Source: Bifidobacterium saimiriisciurei
GTDB taxonomy: Bacteria; Actinomycetota; Actinomycetes; Actinomycetales; Bifidobacteriaceae
DNA length: 64,000 bases
Direction: 5' to 3'
NCBI RefSeq assembly: GCF_010667655.1
Contig: NZ_WHZU01000004.1
Coordinates: 124,001 to 188,000 of the forward strand
A model generated the notes under the pieces. It searched no databases, was not told the origin of the DNA, and saw only the letters and a list, made by a program, of their open reading frames with translations. Every line of letters starts with the position of its first letter. Position 1 is the first letter of the stretch. Of the stretch, positions 52,503 to 61,100 are shown piece after piece. Made by a program: the position numbers and the translations under genes.

Positions 52503-53261
52503 ATGGCATTCGAATCATTCAGAAAAAAATACGACCAGCTCATGAACGACAAGCAGCCGCTCGGCGAGACCGACCCCGAATTCGTGGAGATGTTCAGCCG
52601 GTTCGCCTACGACGAAGTGGTGAACGACCCCGGCGCGAGCCATCCCGACCTCGACGACCGCACCCGGTCCATGGCCATCCTCGCCGCTCTGCTCGGCTGC
52701 CAGGGACTCGACGAGTACCGGCTCATGATCCCCGCGGCCCTGAAATCCGGCGTCACCCCGGTCGAGATCAAGGAGATCGTCTACCAGGCGACCGCCTATC
52801 TCGGCATCGGACGGGTCATGGGATTCCTCAACGCCACCAACGACGTGTTCCTCGAAGAGAAGGTAACCCTGCCCCTCGAACAGCAGGGCACGGTCGGTCC
52901 CGAGACCCGTATGGAGGCCGGTGAGCAGGCACAGATCGAGATCTTCGGCGAGCACATGCGCGGCTTCGCCGACGCCGGTCCCGAGGAGACCCGGCACATC
53001 CACCGCTGGCTCGTCGGCAACTGCTTCGGCGACTACTACACGCGCGGCGGTCTCGACGTACGCCAGCGCGAGATGATCACGCTGTGCTTCCTGGCCGCGC
53101 AGGGCGGGTGCGAGCCACAGCTCATCGCCCATGCGAAGGCGAACATGAACGTAGGCAACGACAAGGCGTTCCTCATCGCCGTCGTCTCCCAGACCATGCC
53201 CTACATCGGCTATCCGCGCACCCTCAACGCCCTCGGCGGCATCGGCAAGGCCGCCGAATAG
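52503..53261 (+). CDS. carboxymuconolactone decarboxylase-family protein (two CMD modules)
   Basis: The 252-residue protein contains two CMD/AhpD-like helical modules, about residues 45-110 (RTRSMAILAALLGCQGLDEYRLMIPAALKSGVTPVEIKEIVYQATAYLGIG) and 175-245 (REMITLCFLAAQGGCEPQLIAHAKANMNVGNDKAFLIAVVSQTMPYIGYPR). The CxxC pair of AhpD peroxidase reductants is absent, though each module has a single cysteine. The aromatic beta-ketoadipate pathway is not visible, so decarboxylation of carboxymuconolactone is unlikely; a redox or unknown role is more probable. ATG 52503 has no ribosome site but TATGTG seven bases before it. Confidence 0.8.
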   Translation: MAFESFRKKYDQLMNDKQPLGETDPEFVEMFSRFAYDEVVNDPGASHPDLDDRTRSMAILAALLGCQGLDEYRLMIPAALKSGVTPVEIKEIVYQATAYLGIGRVMGFLNATNDVFLEEKVTLPLEQQGTVGPETRMEAGEQAQIEIFGEHMRGFADAGPEETRHIHRWLVGNCFGDYYTRGGLDVRQREMITLCFLAAQGGCEPQLIAHAKANMNVGNDKAFLIAVVSQTMPYIGYPRTLNALGGIGKAAE

Positions 53262-53267
53262 CAACGT

Positions 53268-53317
53268 CGGCATCGTCGCGGCCGCCGGACAATGATTCGG
53301 CGGCCGCGACGATGCCG
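53268..53317. terminator. perfect 20-bp hairpin between convergent genes
   Basis: CGGCATCGTCGCGGCCGCCG (53268-53287) and its exact complement (53298-53317) enclose ten bases, between the stops of the CMD gene and the NAD(P)HX repair gene. It is the second perfect 20-bp stem of this kind in the window. Confidence 0.75.
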
Positions 53318-53325
53318 AGGGCGGA

Positions 53326-55374
53326 CTAATGCCGTTCCTCCTCCTCGTATCTGGCGAAGAGCGCATCGGCGAGGGCGTCAAGCTCCTCGTCCGTATAGTC
53401 ACGGTCCACATCGAGCACGACGTCCGCGTCGCCATCCGCCTCATCGTCCCCTCCCGCGGCGTCGTCCGAATCGACGCCCCGCGAGAAAACGGGGACTTCG
53501 GCGACGTCCCCGTCCCCATCGCCATCGCCGGGCGCGACGCCATCGTCCGCGTCGTCTCCGTCGTTGTCGTCATACATGCCGATGAGCGTGCCGAAGACGC
53601 CGGGGATGCAGTCGGCGACCTCGCCGGCGACGATAGGATGGCCCAGCGTGCCGTCCAGCACGCTGCCCGGCTCGATCCGGCGCGGTTGCATGGCATGGAA
53701 GAACTCCAACGGGCTTTCGCCGTCGTACACCACCGGCGGGCACGACCCACGCTGGAACGACTCGGACGCCATGCCGGCGGCGAGCCCGTGAATATAGGCG
53801 CCCACAGCCGCGAACACGGCCATCTGATCCGGCAATCTGACCAGCGTCTCCGCGTTCTGGGCCAGCACGGCGCCTATGACGCCGGCCAGCACGTCACCGG
53901 CGCCGGCGGTGGCCAGCCAGGCCGGGCCGGAGCCCGAGACGAACACATGCGGATTGCCGTCGCCGTCGTCGCCGACCACCACGGTCACCGCGCCCTTGAG
54001 CAGCACCGTCGCGCCGGTAAGCTCCCAAGCGCGGGTGGCCCAGTTCAACGGCTCGGCGAGCACATCCTGCACGCTCACCTCCTCGTCGCGTTCGCTGAGC
54101 AGACGGGCGAGCTCGCCGGCATGCGGCGTGATGAGCACCTGCGGCACGCAATTCTCCGGCAGCAGGTCGAGCGCACCTGCGTCGACGACCACCGGCGGCA
54201 ACTCCTCGCTGCCATCCTCATCGGGCGAATAATGCGCCAGCAACGCGGCTATGCGCCGCCGCTGCGCATCCATATCACCCTCATCGGGACCGGAAGGAAC
54301 ACCGGAACCGACCACCCAGGACTGCACGTGCCCCTTGCCCATCACGGCCTCCGGAACCCGCGCCAGCACCATGTCCTGCGCAATCCTCGGACCGACGTAG
54401 CGAATCATGCCCACGTTCGACAGCACGGCCGCGCGCGACGACAGCACGGCCGCTCCCGGATACTCGTCCGAACCGGTGACCAGTCCCACCACGCCACGCG
54501 AATACTTCGAATCGTTCACATGCGGCAGACGGATCGACTGCGCCGCCGTACGCTGGGTCACGTTCTCCACCGCCGGCAGGAACGGCTCGGTGTCGAACCC
54601 GAAGTCCACCAGCACCTGCTGGCCGCACACATACGCCGCAGGGGGCAGCAGGTCGCACGGCTTGAGCGCGCCGAACGTAATGGTCACATCCGCCGGAATG
54701 TACGGTCCGGGCAGCGTGCCGTCGTCGATGCCCACGCCGGACGGCGCATCGACCGCGAGCACCAGGGGGAATCCGTCGCGTCCCGCTCCGCACGGCGTGG
54801 CGATGACATCGGGCAACTGGCCGTGCTCGCCGAGCGCCGCCGCCACCTGCGCCGGAATGCCGCGAAGCTCGCCATGCAGGCCGATGCCCGTCATCGCATC
54901 GATGACCAGATGCGAGCTCTCCGCCGCCGAGACGGCCTCCTCGAACAGGTCAGCGGCCTCCTGTGCATCCTGCGGTCCATCCACGCCGGGAATCTCCGCA
55001 TCGGCATCCAGCACGATGACCTCGCCGCCGGCGGCGCGCAACGCCGCGAAACCGGCCTCATGCAGTGAACGGCCCACGGCGACGACGGTCACATCCACGC
55101 CGTCGGACGCAAGCTCGGCCGCGGCGAACAGTCCATCGCCGCCGTTGTCCCCGCCCCCGGCGAGCAGGGTGATGCGCGCGGCATCAGGGGAGACATGGGC
55201 GCGGGCCATCATCACGCGCGCGGTCATCGCCGTCGCCGAAGCGGCCATGCGCATCAGCGGCACGCCGTCCTCCAACAGGGGCCGCTCCATCGCACGCACG
55301 TCATCGGACGCGAACGCCACGGACCTGAACTCGTCCTCCAGCTCGGCGTCGTCATCGAACAGCATCGACATCAT
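53326..55374 (-). CDS. nnr: bifunctional NAD(P)HX epimerase / ADP-dependent dehydratase with acidic tail
   Basis: The enzyme repairs hydrated NAD(P)H. The N-terminal YjeF/NnrE half (about 10-240) has LLAGGGDNGGDGLFAA and VIDAMTGIGLHGELRG; the NnrD half (about 275-560) has GLVTGSDEYPGAAVLSSRAA, VLITPHAGELARLL and the ribokinase-like catalytic GSGPAWLATAGAGDVLAGVIGA. After it comes an unusual tail of more than 100 residues, rich in Asp and Gly (GDGDGDGD, DDDND-type), ending YTDEELDALADALFARYEEEE. GGGAAGG lies about ten bases before ATG 55374; the frame is open to 55515 but without support. Confidence 0.88.
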   Translation of the reverse strand: MMSMLFDDDAELEDEFRSVAFASDDVRAMERPLLEDGVPLMRMAASATAMTARVMMARAHVSPDAARITLLAGGGDNGGDGLFAAAELASDGVDVTVVAVGRSLHEAGFAALRAAGGEVIVLDADAEIPGVDGPQDAQEAADLFEEAVSAAESSHLVIDAMTGIGLHGELRGIPAQVAAALGEHGQLPDVIATPCGAGRDGFPLVLAVDAPSGVGIDDGTLPGPYIPADVTITFGALKPCDLLPPAAYVCGQQVLVDFGFDTEPFLPAVENVTQRTAAQSIRLPHVNDSKYSRGVVGLVTGSDEYPGAAVLSSRAAVLSNVGMIRYVGPRIAQDMVLARVPEAVMGKGHVQSWVVGSGVPSGPDEGDMDAQRRRIAALLAHYSPDEDGSEELPPVVVDAGALDLLPENCVPQVLITPHAGELARLLSERDEEVSVQDVLAEPLNWATRAWELTGATVLLKGAVTVVVGDDGDGNPHVFVSGSGPAWLATAGAGDVLAGVIGAVLAQNAETLVRLPDQMAVFAAVGAYIHGLAAGMASESFQRGSCPPVVYDGESPLEFFHAMQPRRIEPGSVLDGTLGHPIVAGEVADCIPGVFGTLIGMYDDNDGDDADDGVAPGDGDGDGDVAEVPVFSRGVDSDDAAGGDDEADGDADVVLDVDRDYTDEELDALADALFARYEEEERH

Positions 55375-55572
55375 CGTTACCCAGCCTTCCCGCCGGCCCG
55401 TCGGGTGCCTTTCACCATCGCCGGCATGCCACACCATTGTCTCTCGATCCTCGGAAAAAACCCGAAGATACGCCGAACGTCGCCTGAATATCATCGTCCC
55501 GTTCCGGACTGGCACGTGGCGGGCCCGTCGGCTAGGGTGGGGGAAGCCCTACAAAACAAGGAAGGATGACAT

Positions 55573-56220
55573 ATGACATCGCAAGCCGTGCTCAGGGCCA
55601 TGCGCGCCGAGGACATGCCGAAGATCGAGGATATCGTAAGGCGCACCTGGAGCTACGACGGTCTGGTGTCGCCGCGCAACGCCGGGCTGCTCGCCCGCGT
55701 CGACGCCTGCAACTGCCTTTCCCGACGTACGTTCATGCGCGTGGCCGACATCGACGGCGACGTCGCCGGCCTCATCGTCGTCAACGACCGGCGCAACCCC
55801 CGCAGGGATTTTCGGTTGGCCATCCGCCAGATCGCCTCATACGCGGCGCTCGCCGCCAGCCGTGACGGCAGGCAGGGGCTTGCCATGTTCCACGAATACA
55901 TGCGGACCGATCGCGCCCTGAGCCGAGACGCCGAATCGCAGGGCATGCGGTACGACGGCGAGGTCGTGCTGTTCATCGTCAACGACCGCTACCGAGGCCG
56001 CGGCGTCGGCCGCATGCTGTTCGACGCCGCACTCGAGCACATGCGCTCCACCGGCATCGAGGATTTCTTCCTCTACACCGACACCACCTGCGACTTCGGG
56101 TTCTACGACCACCGAGGGCTCTCCCGCCGATGCGAGCGCCGCGCCTCCTACACCCTGGCCGGCAGAAGGTTCGACGAGGACATGTACATCTATGACGGCG
56201 TCATCGGCCGTTTGCAGTGA
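55573..56220 (+). CDS. GNAT-family acetyltransferase
   Basis: The 215-residue protein has the GNAT acetyl-CoA signature VVLFIVNDRYRGRGVGRMLFDAALEHM (about 137-163) with the RGRGVG phosphate-binding loop, and a fold continuing to FFLYTDTTCDFGFYDHRGLSRR. A middle helical insertion (about 76-125) holds the substrate side. Substrate unknown; no toxin partner is evident. GGAAGG precedes ATG 55573. A hairpin follows its stop. Confidence 0.82.
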   Translation: MTSQAVLRAMRAEDMPKIEDIVRRTWSYDGLVSPRNAGLLARVDACNCLSRRTFMRVADIDGDVAGLIVVNDRRNPRRDFRLAIRQIASYAALAASRDGRQGLAMFHEYMRTDRALSRDAESQGMRYDGEVVLFIVNDRYRGRGVGRMLFDAALEHMRSTGIEDFFLYTDTTCDFGFYDHRGLSRRCERRASYTLAGRRFDEDMYIYDGVIGRLQ

Positions 56221-56225
56221 AGCCG

Positions 56226-56249
56226 TGATGGCCGGTTCGCCGGCCATCA
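56226..56249 (+). terminator. GC-rich hairpin with TTCG loop after the GNAT gene
   Basis: TGATGGCCGG (56226-56235), TTCG loop, CCGGCCATCA (56240-56249). Ten perfect pairs, nine bases after the stop codon; the tail TATAGT is only weakly T-rich. Confidence 0.65.
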
Positions 56250-56351
56250 TATAGTGGTCCCGAATACATACCAGGCAAGAGGCGGGCGGCGGCCATACGG
56301 CGGGCGGCGTGCGCCGGACAGGCGTCCGCATATGAACGGGGAGGGAAAGGC

Positions 56352-57083
56352 ATGAACGTCATGCACAAGACGGTGGCGATGCTCGAGGCATGGTGGGCGA
56401 AGCACCACGTGCATCTCGCGCCGGAGCCGGCAGGGGAGCGCACCGGACTGGTCGGCGAACGATATGCCGGGGACGATGACGCCCGCCCGTTCACGCTCGT
56501 GGCCGTGGGCGACTCCATGGTCGCCGGCTGCGGCGTGGAGACGCAGGAGGACGGCCTGATCCCCGATCTGGCGCGCGGCGTGGCCGACGTGCTGGAACGG
56601 CCGGTGCGATGGAGCACGCATGGCAGGCTCGGCGCCACCATGCGCCGTGTGCGCTACCGCCTGCTGCCCGAGGTCGACGGGAAGCCGGACCTGCTGGTAT
56701 TGTGCGCCGGCTCGAACGACATCATGGCCCAGCGCAGCGTCAGGGAATGGTCCGACGACCTCGCCGCCACACTCGACGAGGCCAAGGCGCTGGCGGACGA
56801 CATCGTCGTCTACAGCTGCGGCCAGCTGTACAACAGCCCCTCGCTCGGAGCCACGCTGCGCCGCTACCTCGAAGGCCGCATCGACGAGCAGACCGAGGCC
56901 AGCAAGCGCATCTGCGCCGAGCGCGGCGTCATCTATCTCGACATGACACATGAGGATGTGAAGGCCGACGACGCGCAGTTCTACGCCTCCGACCATTTCC
57001 ACCCCGGCAGGTTCGGCTACCGCTACATGGCCGACCGCAGCGTCGAGCTCCTGCACGACCACCTGCTGTCCATCAAAGGCTGA
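56352..57083 (+). CDS. SGNH/GDSL hydrolase
   Basis: The 243-residue protein has the four SGNH blocks: block I VAVGDSMVAGCG (catalytic serine), block II glycine in HGRLGATMRRV, block III VLCAGSNDIM (oxyanion asparagine) and block V SDHFHPGRFGY (catalytic Asp and His). There is no signal peptide or lipobox, so it is cytoplasmic. Substrate is open: small-ester or acyl hydrolase. The GAGGGAAAGG site precedes ATG 56352. Confidence 0.87.
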   Translation: MNVMHKTVAMLEAWWAKHHVHLAPEPAGERTGLVGERYAGDDDARPFTLVAVGDSMVAGCGVETQEDGLIPDLARGVADVLERPVRWSTHGRLGATMRRVRYRLLPEVDGKPDLLVLCAGSNDIMAQRSVREWSDDLAATLDEAKALADDIVVYSCGQLYNSPSLGATLRRYLEGRIDEQTEASKRICAERGVIYLDMTHEDVKADDAQFYASDHFHPGRFGYRYMADRSVELLHDHLLSIKG

Positions 57084-57091
57084 AAGCCGCG

Positions 57092-57119
57092 GCGGGGAGG
57101 GCCTCGGCCGGCCCCGCCA
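57092..57119. terminator. GC-rich hairpin between convergent SGNH and exonuclease genes
   Basis: GGCGGGG (57092-57098) and CCCCGCC (57113-57119) form a 7-bp stem with possible inner GGCC pairing. It is called on position between two convergent stops. Confidence 0.45.
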
Positions 57120-57126
57120 CCCGCCG

Positions 57127-57984
57127 TCACACGGCGTAGCTGATGGTCAGCGGCGCATGGTCCGACCAGCGCGCCTCATAGGTCGGCGCCTTGTCGATGA
57201 CGAACCCGCAGGCGCTTTCCGCCAGCTCGGGCGTGGCGAACTGATAGTCGAGACGCCAGCCCACGTTGTTGTCGAACGCGCGGCCGCGCTGGCTCCACCA
57301 TGTGTACGGTCCCTGGATGTCTCCGGCGAGGTCGCGCATCACGTCCACGAACTCGTATTCGTCCAGCCAGCGGTCCACGTAGGCGCGCTCCTCGGGCAGG
57401 AATCCCGCATGCTTCACGTTGCCCCTGGCGTTCTTGATGTCAAGCGGCGTATGCGCGATGTTGAAGTCGCCGCACAGCACCGCCTGCCGGCCGCCCGACG
57501 CGGCCTCCTCCTGCAGCTGTCCCAGACGCACGAGCATGTGGTCGAGGAACCGGTACTTCTGCGCCATCTTGACGTCGTCCTCCGCGCTGCCGGCATGCAC
57601 GTACACGCAGGCCACGGTGATCACATAACCCTCCGGGGTCCGCACGTCGGCCTCGATCCACCGGCCCGAATCCACGTCCTCGTCCAGCCTGGGCAGACCA
57701 TGGCGGGTCTCGACCACGGGCAGCGACGACAGCAGACCCACCCCGGCGCGGCCCTTGACGCGGCACACCTCGTTCACCCGCCGGAGGCCGTCCGGCCCCT
57801 CGACGGCGCCTGCCGCCGCATACCGGTTCGCGAAGTCGTCGAATATCGGGTCGAGCGCATCCTGCGGGGCGCGCACCTCCTGCATGCACCACACGTCGGG
57901 CGTATGGGCGTCCACCCATGAGCCGACGTTCTTGCGCGCCGCCGCCCGGATGCCGTTCATGTTCGAAGTCGTAATGGAAATCAT
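57127..57984 (-). CDS. xth: exodeoxyribonuclease III / AP endonuclease
   Basis: The 285-residue enzyme cuts DNA 5' to abasic sites. Signatures: TTSNMNGIRAAARK (asparagine), VWCMQEVRAPQDAL (metal-binding glutamate), CGDFNIAHTPLDI (catalytic D-x-N), and SDHAPLTI at the C-terminus (D-H pair). ATG 57984 places the protein at its usual beginning. The frame can also start at GTG 58002, six codons earlier; neither has a strong ribosome site. It lies 28 bases after xerC on the same strand and may be co-transcribed with it. Confidence 0.93.
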   Translation of the reverse strand: MISITTSNMNGIRAAARKNVGSWVDAHTPDVWCMQEVRAPQDALDPIFDDFANRYAAAGAVEGPDGLRRVNEVCRVKGRAGVGLLSSLPVVETRHGLPRLDEDVDSGRWIEADVRTPEGYVITVACVYVHAGSAEDDVKMAQKYRFLDHMLVRLGQLQEEAASGGRQAVLCGDFNIAHTPLDIKNARGNVKHAGFLPEERAYVDRWLDEYEFVDVMRDLAGDIQGPYTWWSQRGRAFDNNVGWRLDYQFATPELAESACGFVIDKAPTYEARWSDHAPLTISYAV

Positions 57985-58012
57985 GAACAGCAGTCTACCC
58001 ACGTCTACCCAT

Positions 58013-58987
58013 CTACGCCCTGGGGAACGCCTGCTCGTATCGTTTCGTCAGCTGTTCGATGGATACATGCGTGTATCGCTGCGTGGTCTGCAACGAGGAA
58101 TGCCCGAGCATCTCCTGCACCTCGCGCAGGTCGGCCCCGCCATCGAGCATATGCGTGGCCGCGGAATGACGCAGGGAATGCGGCCCCACGTCGGGAACGC
58201 CCGCGGCCGCGGCGGCGCGATGCACCACCCGGCGCGCCTGACGCGGATCGAGCCGGCCGCCTCGGGAACCGAGGAACACCGCCCGACCGTCGCCGTTCGT
58301 CGCGGAGCGCAGCACCACGCTCCGACCCCGTTCCATCCACAGTGCCAGGGCCCTGGCCGCCGGCGCGCCGAACGGCACTACCCGCTGCTTGCCTCCCTTG
58401 CCCAGCACGCGCACGGTACGGGCGGAGAAATCGACGTCGTCCATGTCGATGCCGACGAGCTCGGAGACGCGGATGCCCGTGGCATACAGCAGCTCCACGA
58501 TGGCCGCGTCCCGCATCCCGATCGCCTGGCTCCTCCCGCCGTCGTCCTGTCGCCTCGCCCCTCCAGCCGGAGTCGGCCGCTCCGATCCGTCCGCGATTTC
58601 CACGGCGTCGGCGTCGGCCCGGTCCATCATCCGCTCCGCCTGCGCCTCGCTCAGCACCGTCGGCAGCGTCGAGGGGATCTTCGGCGTCTTCAGGCCTGCG
58701 GCGGGATCCGAGCCCGTCACGCCGTGCTCGTATGCGTAGGCGAAGAACGCGCGCACCGACACCACCTTCCTGGCCATCGACGAACGCGCATGATCGCGTG
58801 ACGACGCCCCCATCCACAGACGAAGATCATCCACCGTCACATCGTTCGGCGACTCGACGCCACGCGATCTGAGCGAGGCGAAGCATTCCCTCAGGTCGGA
58901 GGCATACGAACGCACCGTATTGGCGCTCAGGCCGCGGTTGACGGACAGATACCGCAGGAAGGCGTCGGCCGCGCTCTCGAATCCCAT
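58013..58987 (-). CDS. xerC: tyrosine recombinase XerC
   Basis: The 324-residue protein has the SAM-like N-domain (AADAFLRYLSVNRGLSANTVRSYASDLREC) and the catalytic residues of tyrosine recombinases: YATGIRVSELVGI (Arg), GKGGKQRVVPFG (Lys), HSLRHSAATHML (His and Arg), LGHSSL and TTQRYTHVS (Tyr). A low-complexity insertion of about 25 residues (SERPTPAGGARRQDDGGRSQ) lies between the domains' linker and the RDAAIVELLY helix, where XerD is much shorter. ATG 58987 follows GGGAGG. XerD is 20 kb away. Confidence 0.9.
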   Translation of the reverse strand: MGFESAADAFLRYLSVNRGLSANTVRSYASDLRECFASLRSRGVESPNDVTVDDLRLWMGASSRDHARSSMARKVVSVRAFFAYAYEHGVTGSDPAAGLKTPKIPSTLPTVLSEAQAERMMDRADADAVEIADGSERPTPAGGARRQDDGGRSQAIGMRDAAIVELLYATGIRVSELVGIDMDDVDFSARTVRVLGKGGKQRVVPFGAPAARALALWMERGRSVVLRSATNGDGRAVFLGSRGGRLDPRQARRVVHRAAAAAGVPDVGPHSLRHSAATHMLDGGADLREVQEMLGHSSLQTTQRYTHVSIEQLTKRYEQAFPRA

Positions 58988-59038
58988 GGTCACTCCCTCC
59001 CATTTGGAAAAACACCGATTCTATGGTTTAACAGTAGG

Positions 59039-60133
59039 GTGCAGAACAGCGAAAATCACATCGTCGACGGCGCGCCCGACCAGGCGCGGCCGGCGGACGA
59101 CGACAGACGGATCGTATTGACCTTCGTGGTCCCCTCCTACAACGTGGAGGACTATCTCGGACGATGCCTCTCCTCGCTGCTGATCGAACAGGACCTGAGC
59201 GACACGGAGATCCTCATCGTCAACGACGGATCCAAGGACGGCACGCTCGCGCTCGCGCGTGAATACGAAAGCCGGTATCCGAACGTGATCCGCGTTATCG
59301 ACCAGCAGAACAAGGGCCATGGCGGCGCCGTCAACACGGGCGTGGCCAACGCGCGCGGCATGTACGTGAAGGTCGTCGACGCCGACGACTGGCTCGACAT
59401 GGTGGCGTTGCGCAACGTGCTCGCCGAACTACGCACGCAGGCGCAGGCCGCCGCGCCGGTCGACCTGGTCGTCACGAACTACACGTACGAGAAGCAGGGC
59501 AAGCGCATCAAGAAGACCGTGCGCTACGGCGGCGTGATGAAGCCGAACACCATCCTCGGATGGAACGAGGTGAGGCGGTTCCGCCCCGATCAGAACCTGC
59601 TCATGCACTCGCTCATCTACCGGACCAAGGTGCTGCGCGAGAAGGCCGGACTCGAGCTGCCGGAGCACACGTTCTACGTCGACAACATCTACGCGTACGC
59701 GCCGCTGCCGCAGGTGCGCACGCTCATGTACCTCGACGAGGACCTCTACCGCTACTTCATCGGCCGCGAGGGGCAGTCGGTCGAGGAGGAGACGATGATC
59801 CGGCGCATCGACCAGCTCATCCGCGTGGTGCGCACCATGATCGACGCCACTCCCGACCGTGACGCCGTGCCCGCCGGGCTCTACCGGTACATGATCCACT
59901 ACCTGACCATCAACATGGCCATCGACTCGGTGTTCATGGTGCTGTCCAAGGACAAGGAGAACTACCGCCGCAAGGACGAGCTGTGGGCGTACCTCGCCGA
60001 GCGCGCGCCCGAGGCCGAGGCCGCCGTGCGCCGCACGACGATCGGCCGCCTGCTCACCGTGCGAGGGCCGCTCGGCCGCGGGCTCATCCGCCTCGGCTAC
60101 GGCATCGCGCACAACATCGTCGGCGTCAACTGA
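59039..60133 (+). CDS. family 2 glycosyltransferase
   Basis: The 364-residue protein has the GT-A motifs LTFVVPSYNVEDYLGRCLSSLL, ILIVNDGSKDGTL, GHGGAVNTGVANARGMYVKVVDADDW (the DxD-type metal site) and no membrane helices, so it is a cytoplasmic transferase, perhaps for a cell-surface polymer. GTG 59039 sits six bases after a possible -10 (TTTAAC, 59027-59032) that is 17 bases from TTGGAA (59004-59009), and there is no ribosome site; a leaderless message is likely. No other glycan genes adjoin. It is divergent from xerC. Confidence 0.87.
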   Translation: MQNSENHIVDGAPDQARPADDDRRIVLTFVVPSYNVEDYLGRCLSSLLIEQDLSDTEILIVNDGSKDGTLALAREYESRYPNVIRVIDQQNKGHGGAVNTGVANARGMYVKVVDADDWLDMVALRNVLAELRTQAQAAAPVDLVVTNYTYEKQGKRIKKTVRYGGVMKPNTILGWNEVRRFRPDQNLLMHSLIYRTKVLREKAGLELPEHTFYVDNIYAYAPLPQVRTLMYLDEDLYRYFIGREGQSVEEETMIRRIDQLIRVVRTMIDATPDRDAVPAGLYRYMIHYLTINMAIDSVFMVLSKDKENYRRKDELWAYLAERAPEAEAAVRRTTIGRLLTVRGPLGRGLIRLGYGIAHNIVGVN

Positions 60134-60177
60134 CGCTCCGACGCGGCGATCGGGGGATTGTGTGAGCCTTCACCGAA

Positions 60178-60205
60178 TTGACCCCACGCACCATTAAGCT
60201 ATAAA
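60178..60205 (+). promoter_or_regulatory. promoter of the DUF3710 operon
   Basis: TTGACC (60178-60183) and TATAAA (60200-60205) are spaced 16 bases, 37 bases before the DUF3710 start. Confidence 0.65.
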
Positions 60206-60241
60206 CGGTAAAAACCCACGCATGTGACGAAACGAGGAACA

Positions 60242-61087
60242 ATGGGACTGTTCGGATTCGGCAAGAAGCACCATGAAGCCGAAGAGGAATCCAAGGCCGT
60301 CGACGTCGACGACGCCGTCGATGCCGACGAGGCCACGGAAGCCGACGAGACCACGGAAAACGCCGATGACACCGCCGCGGCCGGAGGATTCGGCGATGGC
60401 GAACGCGGCGTCGACCACGGCCCGTGGGACGTCGACGACGAGAACATCCCCGACTACGACGACTACCTCGACATCGGTTCGCTCTACCTGCCGTTCCTCC
60501 AGGGCATCGAACTGCGCCTCAAGGGCGCCCGCCAGACCGGCACGGTGATGGGCGCCACCATCACGCTCGGCAACTCCAGCCTCGAGATGGAGGCATTCGC
60601 CGCGCCGAAGTCGTACGGTCTGTGGGACGACGTGCGCGCCGACCTGCTCGCCGCCAACGAGGGCTCCCGCGAGGTCGAGGGCGTGTTCGGCACCGAGCTC
60701 ATCCTGCCGGTGAAGGTCAAGGACAAGACCCTCGACACCCGTATCGTCGGCATCGACGGCCCGCGCTGGATGCTCCGCGGCATCTTCACCGGACCGGCCG
60801 CACAGCCTGACGGCGACGACGAGGAGAAGACCACGCTCGACAAGTACTTCTCCGACCTCGTGGTCGACCGCGGCGAGGAACCGCTCGCCCCGCGCGACAT
60901 GATCCCGATGCATGCGCCGGTCGGCCCCGCCGAACGCGCCAAGCAGGCCGAGGCCGAATCAAAGGACGACGGTCAGGATGCCGGGAAGGACATCCCCGGC
61001 AAGCCGAAGGGCCCGCTGAGCAAGACCCTCGAAACGCAGACCCAGACCACGCTGCGCCGTGGCCCCCTGTTCTCCGAAGTCCGATAG
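60242..61087 (+). CDS. DUF3710 family protein
   Basis: The 281-residue protein starts with a basic MGLFGFGKKHH patch, then a strongly acidic stretch (about 12-65), then the DUF3710 core (YLDIGSLYLPFLQGIELRLKG, then DVRADLLAANEGSREVEGVFGTEL and RWMLRGIFTGPA), and a Lys/Gln-rich tail. Members are found only in Actinobacteria and their role is not known. ATG 60242 follows GAGGA; ATG 60224 lacks a site. It heads a run with DUF3159 and trmA, the arrangement known from mycobacteria. Confidence 0.85.
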   Translation: MGLFGFGKKHHEAEEESKAVDVDDAVDADEATEADETTENADDTAAAGGFGDGERGVDHGPWDVDDENIPDYDDYLDIGSLYLPFLQGIELRLKGARQTGTVMGATITLGNSSLEMEAFAAPKSYGLWDDVRADLLAANEGSREVEGVFGTELILPVKVKDKTLDTRIVGIDGPRWMLRGIFTGPAAQPDGDDEEKTTLDKYFSDLVVDRGEEPLAPRDMIPMHAPVGPAERAKQAEAESKDDGQDAGKDIPGKPKGPLSKTLETQTQTTLRRGPLFSEVR

Positions 61088-61100
61088 GCGTCGGACGGCC

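Noticed and set aside
60161..60175. GTGAGCCTTCAC palindrome-like sequence near the DUF3710 promoter
   Set aside because: The gap between half sites is four bases, not six, so it does not fit the Crp-type box, and no second copy was found.
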